Shown: positions 26,689 to 35,199 of the stretch, piece after piece
Layout of the letters: every line of letters begins with the position of its first letter
How positions within the stretch are numbered: the stretch's first letter is position 1
From: an uncultured Armatimonadota bacterium
GTDB lineage: Bacteria > Armatimonadota > Fimbriimonadia > Fimbriimonadales > Fimbriimonadaceae
NCBI GenBank assembly: GCA_903927025.1
Contig: CAIYLG010000013.1
Coordinates: forward strand, 142,286 to 206,285
Direction: 5' to 3'
DNA length: 64,000 bases
The notes under the pieces: model-generated
The model's database searches: none
Told to the model about the DNA's origin: nothing
What the model saw: the letters and a program-made list of their open reading frames with translations, nothing else
Made by a program: the position numbers and the translations under genes

Positions 26689-27639
26689 CTAGAAACCCAA
26701 GGTGCCAAGGACACGACGGATCGTCGCCGCGCTTCGGCAGAGTCCCGCTTCCTCATCCTCGGTCATGGGTATCGGAAGTTTGACGCGTACGCCCTGACGG
26801 TCCACGATGGATGGCCAAGAGATGCATACATCTTTGACCCCTCGGTACTCCTCGACCAGCGAACTCACAGAGAGGACTCGCTTCTCATCCCACATGATCG
26901 CCTGGAGAATGGTGGTCACGGCCAGACCCACCGCATAGTTGGTGGCTCCCTTCCCCTGAATGATCTTGTAGGCGGAAGTGCGAACCTCTTCGATGATCTC
27001 CTGTTCGTCCTTCGCCGTCATTGACCCGAATCCAGCGATATCCCACTGGCTCACCGGAACGGCGCCGATCGTCGCGCTCGACCACAGCGGTATTTCGCTG
27101 TCTCCATGTTCCCCAGCGATGTAGGCGTGGACGTTTTGAACCGCAACACCGCATCTCTGGGCAATGAGAAAGCGGAATCGTGAGCCATCCAGCACGCATC
27201 CACTGCCCAGGACACGATGGCTGTCCAATCCGCTCAGCTTGAGGGCAACGTAAGTGAGAACGTCGACCGGGTTCGTCACCATCAGGAGGATGGCATTCGG
27301 AGCCACCTTCAATAGTTCCGGAATCAACTTGGTGCAGATGTCAGTGTTTGCCTGGGCTAGGTCCAGCCGAGTCTGACCAGATTTTTGCTTTGCGCCTGCC
27401 GTCACCACGATCACGTCGGAGTCCGCCAGCACCTGGAGATCATCAGATCCGTCCAGCTTGGCCATTGGGGCAAACATGAGACCGTGGTTCAGGTCCAAAA
27501 CTTCCGCCTCGACCTTCTCCTTAGCCAAATCGTAGAGGCTGATGTGCTTGCCAATGCCCCGAATCATGCACGCATAGGCAATCGTGGCCCCAACGTTTCC
27601 GGCACCAACGATCCCAATCTTTCCCGTTTGCTCACTCAT
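26689..27639 (-). CDS. ldh: L-lactate dehydrogenase
   Basis: A 316-residue NAD-dependent lactate/malate dehydrogenase-family enzyme, starting MSEQTGKIGIVGAGNVGATIAY with the Rossmann glycine motif. The substrate-specificity loop reads AGAKQKSGQTRLDL; Gln at the specificity position indicates lactate rather than malate (which uses Arg). Other catalytic segments are VTNPVDVLTYVALKLSG, LDGSRFRFL and GEHGDSE with the catalytic His. It interconverts pyruvate and lactate in the cytoplasm. AAGGAAG precedes the ATG at 27639; the frame is open upstream to 27711 without domain support. Confidence 0.92.
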   Translation of the reverse strand: MSEQTGKIGIVGAGNVGATIAYACMIRGIGKHISLYDLAKEKVEAEVLDLNHGLMFAPMAKLDGSDDLQVLADSDVIVVTAGAKQKSGQTRLDLAQANTDICTKLIPELLKVAPNAILLMVTNPVDVLTYVALKLSGLDSHRVLGSGCVLDGSRFRFLIAQRCGVAVQNVHAYIAGEHGDSEIPLWSSATIGAVPVSQWDIAGFGSMTAKDEQEIIEEVRTSAYKIIQGKGATNYAVGLAVTTILQAIMWDEKRVLSVSSLVEEYRGVKDVCISWPSIVDRQGVRVKLPIPMTEDEEAGLCRSAATIRRVLGTLGF

Positions 27640-27679
27640 CGGTCTTCCTTTGTCCCTGTTCGTAGCGGTGCCTGACAAC

Positions 27680-28171
27680 CTAGACGAAACCTGAAGCCCA
27701 CCGTTCCGCACACACTTGATTGGGTCGGAGTCTACACTGGCCCGTTACTCGCGTTACTTGCCCGGTTGAAGTGTGCCAGACAAAAAATGTTGAAGCCACG
27801 CCTAAAACGATCGATGCCAACCAAAGCCAGCCACCGAAAAGGAGCGCATCAGTCGATAGGCTCAACAGGATGTAAAAGATCCACCCTACCGCCAGCGCAA
27901 GCGCCCAGAACGATAGGCCCAAGGCCTTCCGACGATTCTTCAGCACACGGAACCATGTGATGAAGATAAACGGGTTAGCCAGCGAATCGAGAAACCAGAT
28001 GATGCCCACGGTGAGACATACCCAGCCAGGATCGTCGACGTATTGACTCGGCGAGCCAACACCTCCCGAGATGCGGATCGCCGGTATGAAAAGCGCAACT
28101 GCATACAAGCACATTGAAGCCGCAGTGAGGAGCTTAGCAAGGTGCGGAGTCGCTGTCACACCGTGGCCCAT
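27680..28171 (-). CDS. Four-helix integral membrane protein of unknown function
   Basis: A 163-residue protein starting MGHGVTATPHLAKLL with about four hydrophobic segments: ASMCLYAVALFIPAI, WVCLTVGIIWFLDSLA, LSFWALALAVGWIFYILL and GWLWLASIVLGVASTFF. No family is recognised. It lies 40 bp upstream of ldh on the same strand and could be co-transcribed with it. The open frame extends to 28273, but that part overlaps the divergent VOC-GNAT gene and lacks hydrophobic segments. Confidence 0.6.
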   Translation of the reverse strand: MGHGVTATPHLAKLLTAASMCLYAVALFIPAIRISGGVGSPSQYVDDPGWVCLTVGIIWFLDSLANPFIFITWFRVLKNRRKALGLSFWALALAVGWIFYILLSLSTDALLFGGWLWLASIVLGVASTFFVWHTSTGQVTRVTGQCRLRPNQVCAERWASGFV

Positions 28172-28264
28172 CAGAACGGAATTCGCACCTGTTGTCCTTC
28201 GCCTAGAGGAACGGAGCACGAGATCAAAGCTGCTCCAATTAGGACGTGAGTGCAAGCGAGCTGT

Positions 28265-29035
28265 ATGATCCATTCCGTGATTAGCTCCACTGCAATCTTC
28301 GCGGCGTCTGATATTGAAGCGACGCTTACCTACTACAAAGATGTGCTTGGATTTGAATCCACCTGGACATGGGGCGATCCCCCCGTGTTTGGATCCGCCT
28401 CAAAGGGAGGGGTGACGATCACATTCAACCTTCAGCCTGAGCTGGCAAAAAACATCCGCGGACATCAGCATGGGGTGCGTGTTGACGACATCGATCAGCT
28501 CTATCAGTACCATAAGTCGACGGGAGCCGTGATCGTGTCGAAACTAGAGGACAAGCCGTGGGGAGTGCGTGAGTACATCTTAGAAGACCTTAACGGCTAC
28601 CATCTTCGATTCTCTGGACCCATGGCAAGCGACGTTCCAAAGTCGAAGCCCCTACCAAACGAAGTCGCGATCTTGAGACGGAAGCCTACGATGGATGAAT
28701 ACACTGCGGTGGCAGGCCCCGCCTTCCACCACAACGACCCGAACCCAGAGATCTTGGAGCATACATGGGGAGGAGTGATTGCTCAATTGCCAGATGGCCA
28801 GACGATTGGTGTGGCGAGGATCATGTGTGACGCCCCCGGCTGGTACAGCATGTGGGACGTTGCTGTCGTGCCTGAGTGGCAGGCACACCGCATCGGGTCC
28901 GAAATGATTAAGGCCGCCGTCGAACTCATTCGAGAGGCTTCACCCAGTGCAATCATTCACCTGTTCACTTACAAGCACGGATTCTACGAACGGCTCGGAT
29001 TTACGAAGGAGTCAGTAAGCGTGTTGCGCCTATAG
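28265..29035 (+). CDS. Fusion of a VOC (glyoxalase-like) domain and a GNAT acetyltransferase
   Basis: A 256-residue two-domain protein. Residues 1-115 are a VOC module (FAASDIEATLTYYKDVLGFE to YILEDLNGYHLRFSG), of the bleomycin-resistance/glyoxalase type that forms a metal-binding or ligand-binding half-site. Residues 135-256 are a GNAT fold with the acetyl-CoA-binding segment VAVVPEWQAHRIGSEMIKAA and the end FYERLGFTKESV. Separate VOC and GNAT genes are common; the fusion suggests modification or sensing of the same small molecule. The substrate is unknown. The start ATG is 28265, divergent from the membrane-protein gene. Confidence 0.8.
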   Translation: MIHSVISSTAIFAASDIEATLTYYKDVLGFESTWTWGDPPVFGSASKGGVTITFNLQPELAKNIRGHQHGVRVDDIDQLYQYHKSTGAVIVSKLEDKPWGVREYILEDLNGYHLRFSGPMASDVPKSKPLPNEVAILRRKPTMDEYTAVAGPAFHHNDPNPEILEHTWGGVIAQLPDGQTIGVARIMCDAPGWYSMWDVAVVPEWQAHRIGSEMIKAAVELIREASPSAIIHLFTYKHGFYERLGFTKESVSVLRL

Positions 29036-29055
29036 GCTGTTGCGCGCGACAGCAA

Positions 29056-29076
29056 CACCCATCCGGGGAGTGCGGG
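29056..29076 (+). repeat. 21-nt direct repeat, left copy
   Basis: CACCC-ATCCGGGGAGTGCGGG; 20 of 21 bases match the copy at 29473-29493 (only the fifth base differs, C versus A). Confidence 0.6.
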
Positions 29077-29214
29077 ATTTATCACGCTTGCCAACCGGCC
29101 CCGTGTTGAAACCCGAGGCGCAGGCGAGCTGAAGCCTAATGCCATCCAGTGTGAGGTTGGGAGCAAACGGTTCACCATGCACTTAGACTCGAGCGACCCA
29201 GTTTTCGGGTGCGA

Positions 29215-29248
29215 CTCCTTCTCCTGCCAAACCTGGCGGGAGAAGGAG
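29215..29248. terminator. Strong 15-bp hairpin, possible shared terminator
   Basis: The arm 29215-29229 (CTCCTTCTCCTGCCA) pairs with 29234-29248 (TGGCGGGAGAAGGAG) with one G-T wobble and a 4-nt loop AACC. It lies between convergent genes and lacks a T-run. Confidence 0.5.
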
Positions 29249-29472
29249 GGTTGAGCGTGAAGCTGATAGGCCCGCCCCTGGCACCTTGGAAAATCCGGGA
29301 ACCTGGAGAGGAGCCATTAAAAGTGCTGATCAGATGAACCCGCTCTTCTCTGCGATAGCCCGCAATCCGTGTGAGGCAAGGCAGTTCAGGTTCGAATGTT
29401 GCGGATTTCCATACCAAATGGCAAATCTCAAACTGGATGGCATTTGGCAGAACCCATCGCTCCTGTGGTCGG

Positions 29473-29493
29473 CACCAATCCGGGGAGTGCGGG
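29473..29493 (+). repeat. 21-nt direct repeat, right copy
   Basis: CACCA-ATCCGGGGAGTGCGGG, the partner of 29056-29076, 417 bp away and close to the 3' end of the minus-strand VOC gene. Confidence 0.6.
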
Positions 29494-29508
29494 CAAAAAA
29501 CTCTAGCA

Positions 29509-30138
29509 TCACTCCGCGAAAAGAACTAAGTTCCCGTCCGGATCAGCGATGATAAAGGTTCTTGCCCCCCATGGCTCTGTACGGAGAGTTTGCTTGAAGT
29601 CTGCTCCCTTCGCCTGGTAGTCAAGGAATAATTCCTTGATCGATTCGACGCAGATGGTGGCAGCAAGCAGGTCATCCTGCCCTCGAGCGGCAGGATCGAA
29701 CGGCAGCAGTTCGACCCACCGCAGGTTAATGTGCGCTTCACCCCTGCCTACCTGAGCGTAAAAGGGTGGGTCGCCATAGGCGAACTTGGTCTCAAAACCG
29801 AGCTTCTCGTTGTAGTAGGTCAGTGACCGCACGAGGTCTGTGGTGAAAAGTTGTGGTTCCGCTCTTTTGAAGGCGGTCGACGATTGGTTAATGGGTTGCT
29901 GTTCAGACATGTCATTGGCTCCTTGGAGGAGCGCTTGCCAAGATGGGAATCCCTGTTGCTTCGCGATCAGTTCCTGCGCATCGATCAGTTGAAACCGATG
30001 CGCAAGAATATCCACGTCCGACATCTCACCAAACGCGGTGAGATGTAGCCGAATCAGTTCGGCGACAGGATGATGACCCTCGCGGTGCCAGCGGACAATA
30101 CGCTTGGCTTGCTTTCGGAGATTCTCGATATTTGGCAT
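29509..30138 (-). CDS. VOC-domain protein with N-terminal helical module
   Basis: A 209-residue protein. Residues 1-75 form a helical module starting MPNIENLRKQAKRIVRWH and ending QQGFPSWQALL, found in front of various small domains in related bacteria. The VOC (glyoxalase/bleomycin-resistance) domain runs from about residue 92 (FTTDLVRSLTYYNEKLGFE) to the end (FIIADPDGNLVLFAE). The reaction is unknown; the VOC part is of the same general type as in the fusion at 28265 (WGxxxFxxxDPxG ending). The ATG at 30138 gives the conserved N-terminus; the frame runs on to 30189. Confidence 0.8.
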   Translation of the reverse strand: MPNIENLRKQAKRIVRWHREGHHPVAELIRLHLTAFGEMSDVDILAHRFQLIDAQELIAKQQGFPSWQALLQGANDMSEQQPINQSSTAFKRAEPQLFTTDLVRSLTYYNEKLGFETKFAYGDPPFYAQVGRGEAHINLRWVELLPFDPAARGQDDLLAATICVESIKELFLDYQAKGADFKQTLRTEPWGARTFIIADPDGNLVLFAE

Positions 30139-30377
30139 ACGCACCCTACGGTTAGGTAGTAGGAGGGCTTGGCCCTTTCGGCGATTCACCGGTGCGCCCT
30201 ACGGCAACGAACCTATTATAAGCAATGGAAACGCCTGCGATCTGCGCCAGTCCGGAAAATCAACATTGAAGTGGTTCAGGACAACCTGAACGGGCATCGG
30301 ATCACAGACCCGTTTGGGCTCCAGCGCCTCTCAAAAGCTGCGAGCTTGACCATACGCTGCATAATCTCAGTTATCTA

Positions 30378-31469
30378 ATGCTAAGAGCCGGAAATGTTGG
30401 CCTGCCGAATGTGGGCAAATCGACGCTATTCAATGCAATCGTCGAAAATTCAAAGGCGCAAGCCGCAAACTTCCCTTTTTGCACCATCGACCCCAATGTA
30501 GGGATTGTCGATGTGCCGGACGTACGACTCAACCGCCTCGCCGAGATCGCTAAATCGGAGCGTATCCTACCCGCCAAGCTTGAGATCGTTGATATCGCAG
30601 GTCTCGTGAAAGGTGCTTCTCAGGGTGAGGGTTTGGGGAACCAGTTCCTTGCCAATATCCGTGAAGTCGATGCGATCATTCACGTGGTCCGCTGTTTCGA
30701 TAACGACGACATCATCCACGTCTCCGGGTCCATTGATCCGGCTAGAGACATTGAGATCATCAACATTGAACTGATCCTCGCCGACATGGCCCAGGCGGAG
30801 CGACGCCTTGAGCGAGCTCGAAAGGAGTCCCGCACCAAGAAGGAAGCTCAAGTAGAAGTGGAAGCGCTTGAGAAAATCGTTCCTGCCCTCGAAGATGGCA
30901 AGCCCGCCCGTTCCGTGGCGCTAACCGAAGACGAAGCGAAGTCGATCAAGAACCTCGGACTGCTGACACTGAAGCCGATCATCTTTGCCGCCAACGTTTC
31001 GGAAGAGCATCTGGCAAAAGGCAACAAATACGTCGACGCGGTTCGCGCTATCGCCAAGACAGAAGGTGCTGAAGTCGTGGTTATCTCCGCGCAGGTAGAA
31101 GCGGAACTGCTGGAGCTGCCGGAAGAAGATCGAAAGGAGTATCTAGCCTCCCTAGGAGTAAACGAAGGTGGTCTTCAATCCCTGATCCGCTCAACGTTCT
31201 TCCTGCTCGGCCTTCAAACCTACTTCACCTGCGGTCCGAAAGAAGCTCGAGCGTGGACGATTCTGCGAGGAATGACTGCCCCTCAAGCAGCCGGCGTTAT
31301 TCACAGTGACTTCGAGCGAGGCTTCATCCGTGCCGAAACGGTGAGCTACAAAGACTTAGATGAAACCGGCGGCATGGCCGCCGCCAAAGCCAAGGGGCTG
31401 GTCCGCAGCGAAGGAAAAGAGTACGTTGTCCAGGAAGGCGACGTGATGAACTTCCTGTTCAACGTGTAG
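30378..31469 (+). CDS. ychF: YchF-type GTP/ATP-binding protein
   Basis: A 363-residue P-loop NTPase of the Obg-related YchF/Ola1 family, which binds ATP and associates with ribosomes. Motifs: G1 GLPNVGKST, switch region FCTIDPNVG, G3 DIAGLVKGAS and the altered G4 NVSEE (instead of NKxD) that gives ATP preference. A coiled-coil insertion (EARRLERARKESRTKKEA-like, about residues 138-160) and a C-terminal TGS domain (about 280-363, TCGPKEARAWTI to VMNFLFNV) complete the family layout and normal length. No Shine-Dalgarno is visible; TAATCT lies 10 nt upstream of the ATG. Confidence 0.95.
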   Translation: MLRAGNVGLPNVGKSTLFNAIVENSKAQAANFPFCTIDPNVGIVDVPDVRLNRLAEIAKSERILPAKLEIVDIAGLVKGASQGEGLGNQFLANIREVDAIIHVVRCFDNDDIIHVSGSIDPARDIEIINIELILADMAQAERRLERARKESRTKKEAQVEVEALEKIVPALEDGKPARSVALTEDEAKSIKNLGLLTLKPIIFAANVSEEHLAKGNKYVDAVRAIAKTEGAEVVVISAQVEAELLELPEEDRKEYLASLGVNEGGLQSLIRSTFFLLGLQTYFTCGPKEARAWTILRGMTAPQAAGVIHSDFERGFIRAETVSYKDLDETGGMAAAKAKGLVRSEGKEYVVQEGDVMNFLFNV

Positions 31470-31521
31470 GAATCTCAAATCCGTTTTGGCGCCGATACCG
31501 GTGCCAGAACGACGCCAGTCT

Positions 31522-31527
31522 TACAAT
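31522..31527 (+). promoter_or_regulatory. -10-like hexamer TACAAT, 8 nt before an ATG
   Basis: TACAAT-gaatctta-ATG (31536). No Shine-Dalgarno; leaderless-type arrangement. Confidence 0.4.
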
Positions 31528-31535
31528 GAATCTTA

Positions 31536-32147
31536 ATGGGAGTTCGGATCAGATCTAAGTGGAAGTCGAAGTGGATCATCGTATCCGCGATCTGTGCCGC
31601 TCTACTCGCGCCTGAGCTAATCCCTTTCTTGACCCATCACCAAATTGCGCCAAGGACCTCGTCGTCTTTCGAGAATCGCCCCGTCAACAACGATCTGGTG
31701 AAGGCGGCTGCTGCGGGCAATCTGGAAATTGTCACCCACGATCTTGATGCTGGCGTTAGCCCGAACGCGGGCACCGGCGGCGAAGGAGGAGTGAGCGCGC
31801 TCTCGACAGCCGCCTCGGCAGGTCAACTGGAAGTCGCTAAACTCCTGCTTGATCGAGGTGCGGACGTGAATGCCGACGATTTCTGGGGAGGCAACGCTAT
31901 CGTCTCACCAAGCCTGGACGGAGACGTTGAAATGGTGAAGCTGCTTCTGGCCCGTGGCGGCGACCCCAACATGGAAGATGACGGGGTTACCGCCCTTGAC
32001 TATGCTTCCCACCAACTCCTACTTCACGAAACAAAGGCACCTTTGCGCAACTACTCCCAAATCATTCGCCTCCTTAAGATGAACGGCGGCAAGACAATGA
32101 TTATCTGTGATCCGCTCGTCAGCCTTGGATTCTTCCTTCCTTGGTAG
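31536..32147 (+). CDS. Membrane-anchored ankyrin-repeat protein
   Basis: 203 residues. A membrane segment (IIVSAICAALLAPELIPFL, residues 14-32) is followed by three to four ankyrin repeats from residue 52: DLVKAAAAGNLEIVTHDLDAG, ALSTAASAGQLEVAKLLLDRG and NAIVSPSLDGDVEMVKLLLARG. The repeats probably face the periplasm or cytoplasm as a binding surface. The last 20 residues (TMIICDPLVSLGFFLPW) look unlike ankyrin sequence and overlap the convergent gene by 129 bp, suggesting that the natural end may have been altered. Confidence 0.7.
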   Translation: MGVRIRSKWKSKWIIVSAICAALLAPELIPFLTHHQIAPRTSSSFENRPVNNDLVKAAAAGNLEIVTHDLDAGVSPNAGTGGEGGVSALSTAASAGQLEVAKLLLDRGADVNADDFWGGNAIVSPSLDGDVEMVKLLLARGGDPNMEDDGVTALDYASHQLLLHETKAPLRNYSQIIRLLKMNGGKTMIICDPLVSLGFFLPW

Positions 32148-32765
32148 TTCCTGGGTGTCCGCACGGCGAACGTCCTGACTGCCGACAGTCTCTGAGTCTT
32201 CGTCGACCATGCCTGGTTCAGCGTCGTAATCCACGTTAGATGCTCGGTAGATCGTTACGACAAGTGATGCATTTGCCGCCGCCATTCTTTGAAGAACTGC
32301 GGGAGTCAATTGCCAGGTTGAGTGCGTCCAACGCTGATCAGTCCAAGGGTGCGGATCATCGCTCGGTAGGTAGCCAATATCGAAGCGCCTGCTCTTGCAA
32401 GCCTCCCACAGTCGCATTCCGGCAGGGCTAAGTCGTTCCACAAGATCCAACATTCGCTCGATCGCATCGGATGGGTGGTCATGGATGATGTCTGCTTCGT
32501 ACCTTGCTTCCCACACCCCTCCACTTAACTTCAATGGAAATTCGTCCAGTCCAGCGGCGGCGAGCTCCAAGTCCAGTTCATTAAGGTCAAACCTGGCTCG
32601 CAGTACTAAGTCAGTGTTCTCGTAAATCGCTCCCATTTCCTCAATTATGTCCTTGCTAATGACCACGGAGGCAGATCCGTGCCACTCTGAGAACCCGCTT
32701 GAGCTCACCGCTAATGCATGCCGAATTGGGGCCTGCGCCTGAAAACCAATTGTCGTGGGATGCAT
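32019..32765 (-). CDS. Protein of unknown function, overlapping the ankyrin gene at its 3' end
   Basis: 248 residues from the ATG at 32765 (the frame is open to 32951, overlapping a divergent gene). The segment MHPTTIGFQAQAP is followed by beta-strand-type sequence with FDLNELDLELAAAGL and WQLTPAVLQRMAAANASLVVTIY. No family is recognised with confidence; the layout resembles small DUF4279-like or immunity-type proteins, but this is only an impression. The last 43 codons run antiparallel to the end of the ankyrin gene and are charged and low in structure. Confidence 0.5.
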   Translation of the reverse strand: MHPTTIGFQAQAPIRHALAVSSSGFSEWHGSASVVISKDIIEEMGAIYENTDLVLRARFDLNELDLELAAAGLDEFPLKLSGGVWEARYEADIIHDHPSDAIERMLDLVERLSPAGMRLWEACKSRRFDIGYLPSDDPHPWTDQRWTHSTWQLTPAVLQRMAAANASLVVTIYRASNVDYDAEPGMVDEDSETVGSQDVRRADTQELPRKEESKADERITDNHCLAAVHLKEANDLGVVAQRCLCFVK

Positions 32766-32831
32766 CTTGGGCCACCTAGCCGTGGCGCGGCGTAGAGTCC
32801 GTATACTTCCGACAGCTCCACAGGCAACTCT

Positions 32832-33215
32832 ATGCCAGTCCAACACCCGTTCAGACTCCTCGCGATCATCTGCATGGTTTGGTCCACGATCAGCGGCATC
32901 GCTGAACTTTGTGGTTTCCGGCTGATCCAGGTCACTATGGGTGAAGGGCACGCAGGATCGTTTCCATACGAATTTATTGGAGTCTATGTGGGAGTCGAGT
33001 TTGTGCTGGCGATCGCACTAGCGATGGTCCTCAGGAAAAGTAAGTGGTCAGCGCTGGTTCTGTATCTGATTTTTTTAGGGACATTCGTCGGAACGTTCGT
33101 CGGACTACGGCAGGGTGCATACACGCCTGATTTCACACCCAATGCAGTTGTCCTGGAGCTCATCTGGCTTTCGCCTTGGCTCGGGTTGATACGGCAACTT
33201 AGGAAATCAAGCTAG
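32832..33215 (+). CDS. Small membrane protein, paralogue of the one at 34782
   Basis: A 127-residue protein with about four hydrophobic segments (LLAIICMVWSTISGIAEL, YVGVEFVLAIALAMVL, ALVLYLIFLGTFVGTFVG, AVVLELIWLSPWLGLI). It aligns with the product of 34782-35159: shared CMVWS, GFR-x2-Q, GHxxxFPxE, Y-x3-E and LSPW. No function known. A TATACT lies about 24 nt upstream of the ATG. Confidence 0.65.
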   Translation: MPVQHPFRLLAIICMVWSTISGIAELCGFRLIQVTMGEGHAGSFPYEFIGVYVGVEFVLAIALAMVLRKSKWSALVLYLIFLGTFVGTFVGLRQGAYTPDFTPNAVVLELIWLSPWLGLIRQLRKSS

Positions 33216-33323
33216 GCTTCGAGCAGTTGGAGTTCAACAACGCGGATTCACAGCATTCAGAACAGTGAATAAGAGGAGCATCAAACCGGAAACCTGTACC
33301 CGGCAATACTGCTAAGCTGGCCA

Positions 33324-34082
33324 GTGTGTAAACAATGGCATCCGATTATTCTTGCGAGTCTGCTTGTTCTCTTGAGCGGATGCGGTGGTTCGAGTGTGGC
33401 AACGGCAACCCACCCAGCTGAAGGAGGCGTTTCCCTCTCTCAATATCAGGCCACATTGCCAGATGGATCTCTGATGGAAATAGAGATCTTTGCCAATGAT
33501 AGTCTTGCCTGGAACGGTGACTTTGCTGTGGCCGCAGAGACCGGCCCGTACGCCCACCAAACAGGTTCCTTCCAAGGGACGATTACCGGAAGCCAGTTGA
33601 ACGCAACGTGCGAAGCGGCGGACGGAACTTCCTTCCAGCTATCGGGAACATCCAATGGCGACAGCAGCTTCACTTTAGTGAGGTCCGATATTCCTGGGAC
33701 AACCCTAACCTTTCTGCCTGTGTTGCAGTCTGGACCGGTCAAGCGCGCTGAAACGAGCTTTAATCTGAACACCAACAACACAAGCGGTCGAGTAGTGCTC
33801 TCGACAACTCCATTCTCGGTCCAGGGCAGCGGCACCATGACCGAATACCGAGGAACTTGGCTCGGCCTCAATGTCACCTTCTGGGCTTACGCCTCGGGCT
33901 ACGCTTCTGTGATCGTTTATGTAAACGACTTCGCAATAAGCACCTCGAATTTCAGTAGCTACAAGCTGATTGATTTTGGATCTGCAAACCTTACTGCCGC
34001 ATCGGGTCGAGTCTCGGTTTACAGTGCCGTCACAAGGAGCCAGTTCCAGTTCAAGAACCTTGCCAGCGTTTCCCCTGGATAG
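33324..34082 (+). CDS. Lipoprotein of unknown function
   Basis: 252 residues from GTG at 33324. The lipoprotein signal has the hydrophobic run IILASLLVLLSGC with lipobox LSGC at residues 17-20, then a Gly-rich linker. The mature region is Thr/Ser/Gly-rich, beta-type, with an early segment TLPDGSLMEIEIFANDSLAW and a later one TGSFQGTITGSQLNATCEA that recall the repeated beta units of the lipoprotein at 1382. Function unknown. Confidence 0.7.
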   Translation: MCKQWHPIILASLLVLLSGCGGSSVATATHPAEGGVSLSQYQATLPDGSLMEIEIFANDSLAWNGDFAVAAETGPYAHQTGSFQGTITGSQLNATCEAADGTSFQLSGTSNGDSSFTLVRSDIPGTTLTFLPVLQSGPVKRAETSFNLNTNNTSGRVVLSTTPFSVQGSGTMTEYRGTWLGLNVTFWAYASGYASVIVYVNDFAISTSNFSSYKLIDFGSANLTAASGRVSVYSAVTRSQFQFKNLASVSPG

Positions 34083-34121
34083 GAGTTCTTCCACCCGAGT
34101 TGACTTTCTTGATAGGATCTT

Positions 34122-34553
34122 ATGGTGTCAGAAGCCAAAGAAGTCATCCGTCTGGGACATATCCAGGTCCAGTTCCTTCAGGAATCTGCCGATACCGGCG
34201 GAGTGAACTCAGTGTTCGAATTCTGCGTGGCGCCAGGGGCAAAGGTTCCGGCGCCACACTATCACGAACACTTTGACGAGTTCTTATACGGCCTCGAAGG
34301 AGTGCTGACGTTCACTGTGAATGGTGAAGTGCGCGAAATCGGCCCTGGTGACCAGTGGTTTGTGCCGAAGGGTGCAGTGCATCACTTTGCCAACCACGGA
34401 ACCATCTCCACGCGCACGCTCACTGTGATCACGCCCGCGCTTCTCGGACCGGAATACTTTAAGGATATCGCCGCGGTGATGAAAGGAGGCCCGCCTGATC
34501 CATCCAGCGTCGCGGAGGTCATGCGCAAGCACGGGCTCGTCGCAGTGCCGTAG
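34122..34553 (+). CDS. Cupin-domain protein
   Basis: A 143-residue single-domain cupin. The metal-binding motif is PHYHEHFDEFLYGLEG (His, His and Glu ligands about residues 46-54) and the second cupin motif is GDQWFVPKGAVHHFANHG with His. Small cupins may be quercetin-dioxygenase-like enzymes or sugar-binding sensors; nothing more specific is visible. It lies 39 bp after the lipoprotein gene. Confidence 0.85.
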   Translation: MVSEAKEVIRLGHIQVQFLQESADTGGVNSVFEFCVAPGAKVPAPHYHEHFDEFLYGLEGVLTFTVNGEVREIGPGDQWFVPKGAVHHFANHGTISTRTLTVITPALLGPEYFKDIAAVMKGGPPDPSSVAEVMRKHGLVAVP

Positions 34554-34781
34554 CGGTTCCACTTTCTGGAAGAATCTGCCGAGTGAACTATTTGGATGAT
34601 TTGACAGGGATCGAGTCAGGCTTCATCACTTATCAGCTCGGCAATCCCACGCACTGATCAATCCCGGTTTTGGACACGGGAGGTCAACTCCGGTGCCGTT
34701 GAATGCAACCATGGATCGACAAAGTTTACTGGTCCCATCTCTCTGAACAACTCAAATTCCTATTGGAAGCCTAAAGTCCTG

Positions 34782-35159
34782 ATGCGTCCCCTTCACAAGT
34801 TTGCTGTTGGTTGCATGGTCTGGTCTGCTCTCGTAGGAGCCGCTGGTCTCATAGGCTTTCGGGGTCTACAAATCATCGGCGGATCTGGGCACACCGACGC
34901 GTTTCCCTTCGAACTGCTCAGGTTCTATGTCGCCGCTGAGGTGGGATTCGCCATTTGTCTCTTCGGGCTATTGAGACGAAGGCTCTGGGCTAGACCGGGG
35001 TTGTTGATCCTTCTCCCGGCAATTGTCCTCGTCACGGTGATGGGGTTCCGCATCCAAGGCTGGTCGTCGGAAGCCATTCCCATGGCGGCATGGTTTGAAA
35101 CTGTGTGGCTGAGTCCATGGGTCCTCTTTGCCGGACTCAGCTTCATGCAAAAGTCTTAG
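34782..35159 (+). CDS. Small membrane protein, paralogue of the one at 32832
   Basis: 125 residues with about four membrane segments (FAVGCMVWSALVGAAGLIGF, FYVAAEVGFAICLFGLL, GLLILLPAIVLVTVMGF, FETVWLSPWVLFAGLSF). It shares the pattern CMVWS, GFRxxQ, GHxxxFPxE and LSPW with 32832-33215. The two genes are 1.6 kb apart and separated by a lipoprotein and a cupin gene. Function unknown. Confidence 0.65.
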   Translation: MRPLHKFAVGCMVWSALVGAAGLIGFRGLQIIGGSGHTDAFPFELLRFYVAAEVGFAICLFGLLRRRLWARPGLLILLPAIVLVTVMGFRIQGWSSEAIPMAAWFETVWLSPWVLFAGLSFMQKS

Positions 35160-35199
35160 TTGGAGCCAGCTCGCTGAGCGAGTGCCACCCGTCCACTTT

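Larger units (their letters stand above)
29036..29508. other. Gene-free region bounded by direct repeats
   Basis: No supported gene in 473 bp between two convergent genes. It holds a pair of 21-nt direct repeats near its two ends and a long hairpin between them. Open frames on both strands are short and low in coding character. Confidence 0.5.

Noticed and set aside
30346..30377. TTGACC and TAATCT upstream of ychF as a promoter
   Set aside because: The spacing between the two boxes is only 10 nt, too short for a normal sigma-70 promoter.
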